From an uncultured Collinsella sp. (GTDB lineage: Bacteria > Actinomycetota > Coriobacteriia > Coriobacteriales > Coriobacteriaceae): DNA of 8,509 nt. This document shows positions 1-5,038 of this stretch, piece after piece. Each line of letters starts with the position of its first letter. The first letter of the stretch is position 1. The position numbers were made by a program, and so were the translations under genes. The notes beneath the pieces are model-generated. The model saw nothing but the letters and a program-made list of their open reading frames with translations, was not told where the DNA came from and ran no database searches. Location: contig UQAU01000051.1 of NCBI GenBank assembly GCA_900539035.1, forward strand, positions 1 to 8,509, in the 5' to 3' direction.

Positions 1-111
1 GGAATGGAGCTGCTCTCTATCCGCAGTAGCGACATCGCGTTTACGATGGGAGCTAAAGGACCGCTATTGGAAAAAGCGGAAAACTATGACGGTGAAATTC
101 CGCTTTTTTAA
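1..111 (+). CDS. 3' end of an unrecognised gene (partial, 36 codons visible)
   Basis: Reading frame 1 is open from the first base of the window to a TAA at 109-111 and encodes the last 36 residues of a protein. It begins GMELLSIRSSDIAF and ends DGEIPLF. I do not recognise the family from this tail. The frame is supported by position: it ends exactly in the T-tract of a strong intrinsic terminator (70-109), as expected for the end of a transcription unit. The stretch is less GC-rich than the genes that follow. It could also be a chance open frame, but the fit to the terminator argues for a real gene end. Confidence 0.6.
   Translation, partial: GMELLSIRSSDIAFTMGAKGPLLEKAENYDGEIPLF
70..109 (+). 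terminator. Intrinsic terminator overlapping the stop codon of the upstream gene
   Basis: An 11-bp perfect stem pairs 71-81 (AAAAAGCGGAA) with 98-108 (TTCCGCTTTTT) around a 16-nt loop. A G:T pair at 70/109 can extend it. The T-run at 104-109 completes the terminator and supplies the T of the TAA stop at 109-111, so the hairpin lies wholly inside the coding end. Because the stem begins with an A-run, it may also work on the minus strand. Confidence 0.8.
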
Positions 112-175
112 GTGTAACAATTCCAGTTTTTAAAATTGAGAATGATGTTGGCAAGCCTCGAGGTGTCATCGGCGA

Positions 176-204
176 TGGACACGCGCTTCATGCTCTTCTA
201 TACG
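176..204 (+). promoter_or_regulatory. Candidate promoter of the lipoprotein-HTH-kinase set
   Basis: TGGACA at 176-181 (5 of 6 to the -35 consensus) is separated by 17 bases from TATACG at 199-204 (4 of 6 to the -10 consensus). Transcription would begin near 210-212, which gives a leader of about 88 bases containing the hairpin at 240-293. Prediction by eye only. Confidence 0.4.
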
Positions 205-210
205 GCAACC

Positions 211-225
211 TTAGCTCTCAGCTAA
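211..225. promoter_or_regulatory. Palindrome at the predicted transcription start (possible operator)
   Basis: TTAGCTCTCAGCTAA is a perfect 6-3-6 inverted repeat. It begins six bases after the candidate -10 at 199-204, so it would cover the +1 region, a common place for a repressor site. The HTH protein encoded at 881-1303 is a possible but untested binder. Confidence 0.3.
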
Positions 226-239
226 TGAATTCAAGTTTA

Positions 240-293
240 ATCCTTCCTACGATGTGCTGTGTGCCGGCGCGGTAGCCGGATCGTAGGAAGGAT
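240..293 (+). promoter_or_regulatory. Long hairpin sequestering the lipoprotein ribosome binding site
   Basis: ATCCTTCCTACGAT at 240-253 and ATCGTAGGAAGGAT at 280-293 form a perfect 14-bp inverted repeat. A smaller stem inside the loop pairs 264-268 (CCGGC) with 275-279 (GCCGG). The purine-rich Shine-Dalgarno AGGAAGGA at 285-292 is buried in the 3' arm, six bases before the ATG at 299. No T-run follows, so this is not a terminator. In the mRNA it would block ribosome access unless opened. It could instead act as a DNA operator, since the arms are long enough for a dimeric repressor. Confidence 0.6.
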
Positions 294-298
294 GCATA

Positions 299-841
299 AT
301 GAAAAAGCTTGAAAACGAAGTGCTGCTGAGCCGTCGCGCTGCACTTGGCGCATTCGCCACCGTCGCCTTGGGGACTGCCGGTCTTCTTGCCGGTTGTGGT
401 AGCGATAAGGCGACCGTCACCGAGGACGCTGGCGATGGCGACAAGAAGGAAGAGGCGAAGAAGGAAGAGCAGTCTACGACTGACCTGGCGGTTGGTGCGA
501 CGGTGACCACGGCTGCCGGTCTTTCCGTCGTTGTCGATTCCGTCCAGCCCGGCCTCGCAAATTATGACGGTTCGACCATGACGGGCATTCACGTCACGTA
601 CGTCAACAATGGCGATGAGGGCGCAGATTACAATATCTACGACTGGAAGGGCGAGGACGCCAACGGCGCTCAACAGAATCAGGGTTACTACAGCGAGGGC
701 TCCGATGAGCTGCAGTCTGGTACTCTTTCCGCCGGTGGCTCCGTGGCGGGCAATATCTACTTTGATGGCGATATCAAGAAGGCACTGTATTTTGCCAACA
801 TGTTTGATAAGTCTGCCACTGCAAGCTGGGTGCTGGCCTAG
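299..841 (+). CDS. Secreted lipoprotein with DUF4352-like domain
   Basis: A 180-residue protein. Residues 1-33 are a lipoprotein signal: a twin arginine in SRRAALGAF (11-19, Tat-like), a hydrophobic stretch, then a lipobox LLAGC with the lipidated Cys at 33. Residues 34-62 are a charged, low-complexity linker rich in Asp, Glu and Lys. Residues ~63-180 look like an immunoglobulin-like DUF4352 domain: alternating beta-strand pattern, a central MTGIHVTYVNNGDE strand, and a later GSVAGNIYFD strand. DUF4352 proteins are usually cell-surface lipoproteins of unknown role. The ATG is set by the Shine-Dalgarno at 285-292, which lies within the leader hairpin. The HTH gene begins 39 bases downstream, so the two are probably co-transcribed. 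It may be the extracellular partner of the membrane kinase, which lacks an outer domain of its own; this is inference. Confidence 0.85.
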   Translation: MKKLENEVLLSRRAALGAFATVALGTAGLLAGCGSDKATVTEDAGDGDKKEEAKKEEQSTTDLAVGATVTTAAGLSVVVDSVQPGLANYDGSTMTGIHVTYVNNGDEGADYNIYDWKGEDANGAQQNQGYYSEGSDELQSGTLSAGGSVAGNIYFDGDIKKALYFANMFDKSATASWVLA

Positions 842-880
842 CATGTCGCTACCGTTGCGCCGTATGGGAGGTGAAGTCGC

Positions 881-1303
881 ATGCCCGATAAAAAGCTGAC
901 CGAGGAGTTGCTCAATGAGCTTCTCGACGCGCCAAACATCGATGGCTATATCAAGGAACACGACTTTGTCGCCCCGTCGCTTTCGGATTACTTAAAGCAG
1001 TTACTGCAAGAGAAGGGGCTCGAGCGCTCGCGCGTGGTTCGTATGGCCGATCTCAATGAGACCTTTGGCTATCAGATCTTTACCGGTGCGCGTCATCCGA
1101 GTCGTAATAAGGTGCTGCAGATTGCCTTTGCGATGGCGCTGACGCTCAAAGAGACCAACCGTGCGCTGACGGCTGCCGGGGCAAGCGTCCTTAACTGCAA
1201 GGACCGCCGCGATGCGATTATCATCTTTTGCATCGATCGCGGGTGCAGTCTCCAAAAGGTCAACGAGGAACTGTATCGCTTTGGCGAGGAGACGGTGAGT
1301 TAG
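881..1303 (+). CDS. Small Cro/XRE-like helix-turn-helix protein
   Basis: A 140-residue, mostly helical, soluble protein. Residues ~34-100 have the layout of a Cro/XRE-type HTH domain: LSDYLKQLLQEKGL as helix 1, SRVVRMADLNETFGYQIFTG as the turn and recognition region, then a conserved-looking GARHPSRNKVLQIAFAM segment and a final helix ending LTAAG. The remaining ~40 residues form a helical tail with RRDAIIIFCIDRG. The ATG at 881 follows an excellent ribosome binding site GGGAGGTGA at 866-874. It sits between the lipoprotein gene and the kinase gene on the same strand. It may regulate these genes or be a phosphorylation target of the kinase; neither is shown by the sequence. The HTH call is by eye and the domain is diverged. 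Confidence 0.75.
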   Translation: MPDKKLTEELLNELLDAPNIDGYIKEHDFVAPSLSDYLKQLLQEKGLERSRVVRMADLNETFGYQIFTGARHPSRNKVLQIAFAMALTLKETNRALTAAGASVLNCKDRRDAIIIFCIDRGCSLQKVNEELYRFGEETVS

Positions 1304-1352
1304 CGGCTGATATCTGAGCCGGTGGAGCTGCCGAACAACGATGCAAGCGAAC

Positions 1353-1384
1353 GGGGCGCAGATGCCATGGGGTGTCTGCGCCCT
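1353..1384 (+). promoter_or_regulatory. GC-rich hairpin just upstream of the kinase start
   Basis: GGGCGCAGA at 1354-1362 pairs perfectly with TCTGCGCCC at 1375-1383. G:T pairs at 1353/1384 and 1363/1374 can extend it. The loop is 10-12 bases. There is no T-run after it, so it is not a typical terminator. It could tune kinase translation, stabilise processed mRNA or mark a protein site. A GTG at 1372 lies in the loop and 3' arm, which makes that codon a poor start. Confidence 0.5.
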
Positions 1385-1401
1385 GCGCTATGATGGAGGC
1401 T

Positions 1402-2778
1402 ATGGAAACTCAGACCCCAACATATTCCGATGACGAGCTGACCGCAGCGCTTGCCGAGCACCTGGCGTCGCTCGATCGCGATGACAGCTATCGCGTGGAG
1501 CGTGTACTTAAGCGCTCGTCCGTTGAAACAACCGAGCTCGTGTACTTTGAAGGAACCGGCGGTGGTTCGCTCGGCCCCTTTGTCCGTAAACGCATCGATG
1601 CTTCGGCTCAAATCGGCGGGGCATACGAGCGTCTGTTTGCTGCTCAGCGGGCAGGCAGGCGTTTTGAGCACCTGCCCAGAATCGTCGATTGTCGTCGTGT
1701 GGGCGACGAGCTCAACGTGGTTATGGAATACATCGAAGGGGAGACGCTCGGGGCGCTGGTGGACCGTCTGGGGGCCACCCCCGATTATGCGCGTGAATTG
1801 TATCCTGTCCTTTGCGACGCCGTGGGTGAGCTCCACGCCGGTTTTGCAATGGCGGGGGAGACGTCGGCGCCGGTGATCCATCGCGACCTCAAGCCGTCGA
1901 ATATCATCGTGACAGGTGCCAACTATACGTCTGATGACGGCCTGACGTTTTCATCGCTGGTGATTATCGACTTGGGGATCGCGCGCGTATGGCGCGATGG
2001 CGCCGATGCCGACACCGTCAAGTTTGGCACGCGACCTTATGCGCCGCCCGAGCAGTATGGGTTTGGGCAGACGAGTGTGCGCAGCGACGTCTACGCACTT
2101 GGCGCCTTGTTGTTCTTCTGCTTGACGGGAGTCGACCCTAAGCCAGGGCTCGACATGCGCGAGCAATGCGAGGCGCGCGGCATTCCCACTTCACTTGCTG
2201 ATGCCGTCTGCATGTCGATGGCGCTCGACCCGGCCAAGCGTTTTGCGAGCGCGGAAGCGTTGGGACGGGCGACGCGCGCGGCATACGATCTGAGTCGCCC
2301 CGTGCGGCCTCCTGCGCCGCCTGTCTGTACTCCGGCCTCGGAGACGGTGTTGACACCCCAAGGGCTCCAGAACCCCGCAGGGCCTCCTAGGCCTGTCGCC
2401 TCCGCAGCATGCGGTCTGCTCTCTCGCGTTCCGGAGTCTCTGGGGCGCATTTGGAATACGCTCGTCTGCTTCTCGCTGCTTGTGTTCTTTGCCGGAAGTC
2501 ACTTTGCCGTCTTTCACCCCACCGGAGCAAACCAAAGCTACCCGACGTGGCTTCTCATAATCGAGTATTTTTTCTTTGTCGACGGCCTTATGGTGCTTAT
2601 GCATTATGCGCTGCTCGATAAGCGCCGTCTTCGTCGGCGATTCGCACTGCTCGACAGCTATCGCGGCAAGAAACTCGCGAAACTCTGGCTCAAGGCATTG
2701 GGTGTGCTGCTCCTATGCATGATCGTCATAATCGCGGTTGCCAATGCGACCGGCGTCGTCGATACATCCGCTACCTAA
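1402..2778 (+). CDS. Ser/Thr protein kinase with three C-terminal membrane segments
   Basis: A eukaryotic-type (Hanks) protein kinase, 458 residues from the ATG at 1402. Visible motifs: probable ATP-binding Lys63 in FVRKRID, catalytic loop HRDLKPSN (His160, Asp162, Lys164, Asn167), metal-binding DLG (190-192) in place of the usual DFG, activation segment GTRPYAPPEQYG (209-220), and SDVYALG (228-234). The Gly-rich loop is not recognisable. A Pro-rich linker (~299-335) leads to three hydrophobic segments at about 351-371, 382-402 and 429-449, separated by a basic loop KRRLRRRF. There is no PASTA or other outer sensor domain. The start is uncertain: GGAGG at 1395-1399 is only two bases before ATG 1402. 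In-frame alternatives are ATG 1390, ATG 1393 and GTG 1372, with no better binding site. It is the last gene of a three-gene set and ends just before a terminator. HRD, Lys and DLG being present suggests it is active. Confidence 0.88.
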   Translation: METQTPTYSDDELTAALAEHLASLDRDDSYRVERVLKRSSVETTELVYFEGTGGGSLGPFVRKRIDASAQIGGAYERLFAAQRAGRRFEHLPRIVDCRRVGDELNVVMEYIEGETLGALVDRLGATPDYARELYPVLCDAVGELHAGFAMAGETSAPVIHRDLKPSNIIVTGANYTSDDGLTFSSLVIIDLGIARVWRDGADADTVKFGTRPYAPPEQYGFGQTSVRSDVYALGALLFFCLTGVDPKPGLDMREQCEARGIPTSLADAVCMSMALDPAKRFASAEALGRATRAAYDLSRPVRPPAPPVCTPASETVLTPQGLQNPAGPPRPVASAACGLLSRVPESLGRIWNTLVCFSLLVFFAGSHFAVFHPTGANQSYPTWLLIIEYFFFVDGLMVLMHYALLDKRRLRRRFALLDSYRGKKLAKLWLKALGVLLLCMIVIIAVANATGVVDTSAT

Positions 2779-2782
2779 AAGA

Positions 2783-2805
2783 AAAGGGCCCCGTTGGGGC
2801 CCTTT
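2783..2805. terminator. Bidirectional intrinsic terminator between kinase and hydrolase genes
   Basis: A 10-bp perfect stem pairs AAAGGGCCCC (2783-2792) with GGGGCCCTTT (2796-2805) around a GTT loop. It lies between two convergent genes, five bases after the kinase stop and eleven before the minus-strand gene's stop. The minus-strand side has the longer T-rich tail (TTTTCTTTT), so it should serve the hydrolase gene at least as well as the kinase. Confidence 0.9.
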
Positions 2806-2815
2806 GCAGTTGCAC

Positions 2816-3949
2816 TTAGATGCGGTTCATCTGAGCGGCGACTTTGTTGTACCAGTCCTGCCACGTGGGCGGGCAGTACTTTTTGGCCGCAGCCGGGGTA
2901 AGGGTGGAGCCGTAGTTGGCGCCCAGATAGGCAACGTGAGCGGAGATGCCCTCGCTCCAGCTGCCAAAGCTGCGCCAACCGCCGCCACGTGCACTCCAGC
3001 CCCAGGCGTTGTAAGAATTGGCGCAATAAGCACCCTTGGTGCTCTCGATGCAGGCGATGGCGGGGGACCAACGGGGGTCGACACCGGTATTCCAAGCGGC
3101 GACGGCAAAGTTGTAGCCCTGGCCTGCCATGGGGGAGCCGGCGAGATAATTGTCGATGCGGCTCGTCCACTCATTAATGAACGAATCGTAATCGGAACTA
3201 CCGGCATTGGAGTTGTTCACCGTGGTGTCGATGGTGGTGTTGGTGTTGGTGGCCTGGCTGCTGGAATTGCTGCCGCTTACGCCCTCGCCCGAGAGCTTCT
3301 CGGCGGCAGCGGCCTTATCGGCCTCAAGCTTGGCAAGCTCGGCGGCATTTTCCTGCTCGGCTTTTGCCTGTGCCTCGCTGCGGAGCTGCTGGGCCTGCGC
3401 CAGCGCATCCTCGGCGTTTTTCTGCTCCGCCTCAAGCTGAGACTTGGCCTGCTGGAGCTCAGCCTTGTTCTGCTCGAGTTCGGTTTGCATGTTATTGAGC
3501 TCTTCGATCTCGTCGACGCTCGAGCTCGTGATCTGGTTGGTGTATTTGCAGGTTGTGATGAACTCACCCAGGCTCTGCGCGTTGACCAGGAAGCTCACGA
3601 TGGGATTGGTGCCCTTCTGATACTTGTACAGATCGCGCATGGCTGAGCTTGCCTTGGCCTGCTGCTCGGGAAGTTTAGCCTCGATTTCCTCGATGCTCGC
3701 CTCATTGGAGTCAATCTGCTTTTGCAGGTCATCGAGTTTGGTGCGGGCGTCGTTGTAGGCGCTCGTGGCGGCTTCGATCTTCTGCTGGGCTGCGGAAAGC
3801 TGGTCCTGCGTTGCCTGCGAGGCGGCATACGCCGCAACGGGGGAGAGCATCGGCGTGGCCGTCAGCGCAACGGCGAGCGCGGCGCTCGTGATGATACGAG
3901 CCGGCTTCGACGCAATGAGCGCTGCGGTGCGATGATTCGAATGCTGCAT
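2816..3949 (-). CDS. Secreted coiled-coil protein with lysozyme-like cell-wall hydrolase domain
   Basis: A 377-residue secreted protein. Residues 1-43 form a Sec signal peptide ending at a probable AYA cleavage site. Residues ~45-218 are a long Ala/Glu/Gln/Lys coiled coil resembling the N-terminal domains of PcsB and CwlO. Residues ~220-252 are a Ser/Thr/Asn linker. Residues ~253-377 form a small catalytic domain of the lysozyme-like/glucosaminidase type: DPRWSPAIACIEST with Glu302 as the probable acid, then NAWGWSARGGGW and an HVAYLGANYG segment. PcsB and CwlO carry CHAP or NlpC/P60 at this place, so the predicted chemistry differs (glycan rather than peptide cleavage). The frame can be opened five codons earlier at a TTG (3964), but AGAGGG at 3955-3960 is correctly spaced for the ATG at 3949. 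The role is probably wall remodelling, possibly held inactive by the coiled coil; that is inference. Confidence 0.85.
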   Translation of the reverse strand: MQHSNHRTAALIASKPARIITSAALAVALTATPMLSPVAAYAASQATQDQLSAAQQKIEAATSAYNDARTKLDDLQKQIDSNEASIEEIEAKLPEQQAKASSAMRDLYKYQKGTNPIVSFLVNAQSLGEFITTCKYTNQITSSSVDEIEELNNMQTELEQNKAELQQAKSQLEAEQKNAEDALAQAQQLRSEAQAKAEQENAAELAKLEADKAAAAEKLSGEGVSGSNSSSQATNTNTTIDTTVNNSNAGSSDYDSFINEWTSRIDNYLAGSPMAGQGYNFAVAAWNTGVDPRWSPAIACIESTKGAYCANSYNAWGWSARGGGWRSFGSWSEGISAHVAYLGANYGSTLTPAAAKKYCPPTWQDWYNKVAAQMNRI

Positions 3950-3954
3950 CCAGT

Positions 3955-3960
3955 CCCTCT
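3955..3960 (-). promoter_or_regulatory. Ribosome binding site fixing the hydrolase start
   Basis: On the minus strand AGAGGG lies five bases before the ATG at 3949-3947. The upstream in-frame TTG at 3964 overlaps this site, which argues against that longer start. Confidence 0.7.
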
Positions 3961-3991
3961 GCAATCAATCGTAGGTTATGGTTCGAACGGT

Positions 3992-3997
3992 ATTCTA
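3992..3997 (-). promoter_or_regulatory. Candidate -10 box of the hydrolase gene
   Basis: TAGAAT on the minus strand (5 of 6 to TATAAT), 42 bases before the ATG at 3949. At usual or slightly long spacing (17-19 bases) the -35 region falls inside the palindrome cluster at 4011-4058, with TTCAAG at 19 bases as a weak match. This is consistent with an activator-dependent or repressor-blocked promoter. Confidence 0.35.
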
Positions 3998-4010
3998 CTA
4001 CTGCTTTCGA

Positions 4011-4058
4011 CCTCAACTTGAACCTTAAAGGTTCCAAAGGGTCAAGTTGAACTTGAGG
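4011..4058. promoter_or_regulatory. Cluster of nested palindromes, probable operator region
   Basis: Two perfect 7-1-7 palindromes, GAACCTTAAAGGTTC (4020-4034) and TCAAGTTGAACTTGA (4042-4056), have centres 22 bases apart, close to two helical turns. The whole block is also roughly symmetric: CCTCAACTTGA (4011-4021) matches the reverse complement of 4048-4058 at 9 of 11 positions. It sits just upstream of the candidate -10 at 3992-3997. The half-site CCTCAAGTT seen on the minus strand resembles that of the SoxR operator of the MerR family, with one extra central base. No MerR-type gene is in the window, so the regulator is unknown. Confidence 0.55.
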
Positions 4059-4151
4059 CTTTGGCTTTGACCTGCAGTTATGATGAATTGTTGAGAAACC
4101 ATAGAGTTCAACTTTAACGTTACGGGGGCCTGTTTGAGAGGAGTTTAGGGC

Positions 4152-4182
4152 TGTAAAAGCTATCTCAACGTGGGGTTTTACA
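4152..4182. repeat. AT-rich inverted repeat just after the MOSC gene
   Basis: TGTAAAA (4152-4158) and TTTTACA (4176-4182) form a 7-bp inverted repeat with a 17-base spacer, starting two bases beyond the MOSC stop codon. It lacks a GC-rich stem and a downstream T-run, so it is at best a poor terminator. It may be a protein site or chance. Apart from this, the palindromes at 4011-4058 and the hydrolase promoter, I see nothing in 3950-4183. Confidence 0.3.
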
Positions 4183-4183
4183 A

Positions 4184-4816
4184 CTACAGCGTGCCCTCCT
4201 GACGAGCCTGCTCAATCTCTTCGAGCGCCTCGGCGGGGGTGAACGAACAGGAACCGTCGCCGAGTTTGACTACCTGGATATCGTCGCCGGTATGGACCTC
4301 TCCGCCCTTTAGGACCACGCCAAAAATGCCCTCGTGGGGAAAGATGCAGTCGCCGGCGAGATAGTAGATGGCGCAACGGGTGTGGCAGACCTTGCCGATT
4401 TGGCTGATTTCGACGAGCACGTCGCTTCCAAGCTTGAGCTGTGTGCCCAAGGGGAGCGAGAGCAGGTTGATGCCCCGGGTTGTGAAGTTCTCTCCAAAGT
4501 CACCCTCGTGTACGTCGAGCCCGCGTGTCTGCGCCGTCTGGATGGACTCCGCGGCTAAAAAAGAGACCTGGCGGTGCCAATGTCCGGCGTGCGCATCGGT
4601 GGCGAGACCAAATTGCTCTATAACGGTGTCGTGCCCGTCGGCGACGGGCGACTTGCGCGTGCCCTTGTGTGCCGACGTGTTGATTGAGACGATGTGGGTG
4701 GGTCCGTTGTAGGCGTCGTTTGCCGTGCGCAGGGGAGCGGTCGCTTTCGCACGTTCCGCCAGCTCGCGCTTCGCAGCATTGAGGATGGGATTATCGGTCG
4801 GATGGTCTTGGGGCAC
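4184..4816 (-). CDS. MOSC domain protein
   Basis: A 210-residue cytoplasmic protein. The MOSC fold spans about residues 38-185: it opens with GPTHIVSINTSAHKGTRKSPV-like sequence broken by the usual beta turns, contains HEGDFGENFTTRG (103-115), LPLGTQLKLG (121-130), and ends in IGKVCHTRCAI and GIFGVVLKGGEVHTGDDI. Cys144, Cys148 and Cys157 are candidates for the conserved sulfur-carrying Cys of MOSC proteins. The family is tied to molybdenum cofactor sulfuration or N-hydroxylated substrate reduction, but stand-alone bacterial members are mostly uncharacterised. There is a ~37-residue helical N-terminal extension and a short helical C-terminal tail. The start is GTG at 4816 with AAAGG seven bases upstream; there is no internal ATG before the domain. 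No molybdenum genes are nearby, so it is an orphan here. Confidence 0.85.
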   Translation of the reverse strand: MPQDHPTDNPILNAAKRELAERAKATAPLRTANDAYNGPTHIVSINTSAHKGTRKSPVADGHDTVIEQFGLATDAHAGHWHRQVSFLAAESIQTAQTRGLDVHEGDFGENFTTRGINLLSLPLGTQLKLGSDVLVEISQIGKVCHTRCAIYYLAGDCIFPHEGIFGVVLKGGEVHTGDDIQVVKLGDGSCSFTPAEALEEIEQARQEGTL

Positions 4817-4860
4817 GTGTGCGCCTTTCGCTCGAGGATGTCAATACGCTGAATCCTACA

Positions 4861-4886
4861 ACAATGGTAGGTTCATTGCCCATTGT
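4861..4886. repeat. Inverted repeat in the divergent MOSC/ligase intergenic region
   Basis: ACAATGG (4861-4867) and CCATTGT (4880-4886) form a perfect 7-bp inverted repeat with a 12-base spacer, 45 bases upstream of the MOSC start. Next to it CCTAC (4855-4859) and GTAGG (4867-4871) are also complementary and compete with it. It may be an operator for either divergent gene. The rest of 4817-5038 holds the candidate ligase promoter and leader. Confidence 0.3.
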
Positions 4887-4952
4887 CATACAACGGTGAG
4901 CGCCGTCCTCGTGCTGGACGATTACGTCGATTGCCATAGATACGGTGGAGCT

Positions 4953-4997
4953 TTGGGCGCCGGCGGCTTGGCACGCTAGAATAAATCAGTTGCGCAA
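4953..4997 (+). promoter_or_regulatory. Candidate promoter of the D-aspartate ligase gene with TTGCGCAA box
   Basis: TAGAAT at 4977-4982 is a good -10. TTGGGC at 4953-4958, 18 bases upstream, is a weak -35 (3 of 6). The palindrome TTGCGCAA at 4990-4997 begins seven bases after the -10, on the expected start point. The same octamer occurs at the matching place before the racemase gene (6352-6359). A short stem GCCCA/TGGGC (5003-5007/5013-5017) follows in the leader. Confidence 0.4.
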
Positions 4998-5038
4998 AGA
5001 CCGCCCATTGTGTGGGCAGTTCATGATAGGAAGTTTCC

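Noticed and set aside
218..961. Long minus-strand open frame opposite the lipoprotein gene
   Set aside because: It is antisense to a gene with a clear signal peptide, lipobox and ribosome binding site; the translation has no recognisable domain and it crosses two genes.
1300..1881. Minus-strand frame opposite the kinase N-terminus
   Set aside because: Shadow of the kinase lobe; no ribosome binding site or domain.
2738..3646. 302-codon plus-strand open frame opposite the hydrolase
   Set aside because: It crosses the bidirectional terminator at 2783-2805 and is antisense to a gene with signal peptide, coiled coil and catalytic domain; the repetitive translation reflects the coiled-coil codons.
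3409..3780. Repetitive-looking Gln/Ala/Glu codon tract considered as a DNA repeat or CRISPR-like array
   Set aside because: It is the coiled coil of the hydrolase; the similarity is at heptad level with no exact repeat units or spacers.
4041..4086. Possible plus-strand promoter (TTTGACC followed by TATGAT-like bases)
   Set aside because: Spacing is far too short and there is no plus-strand gene downstream before the MOSC gene, which is on the minus strand.
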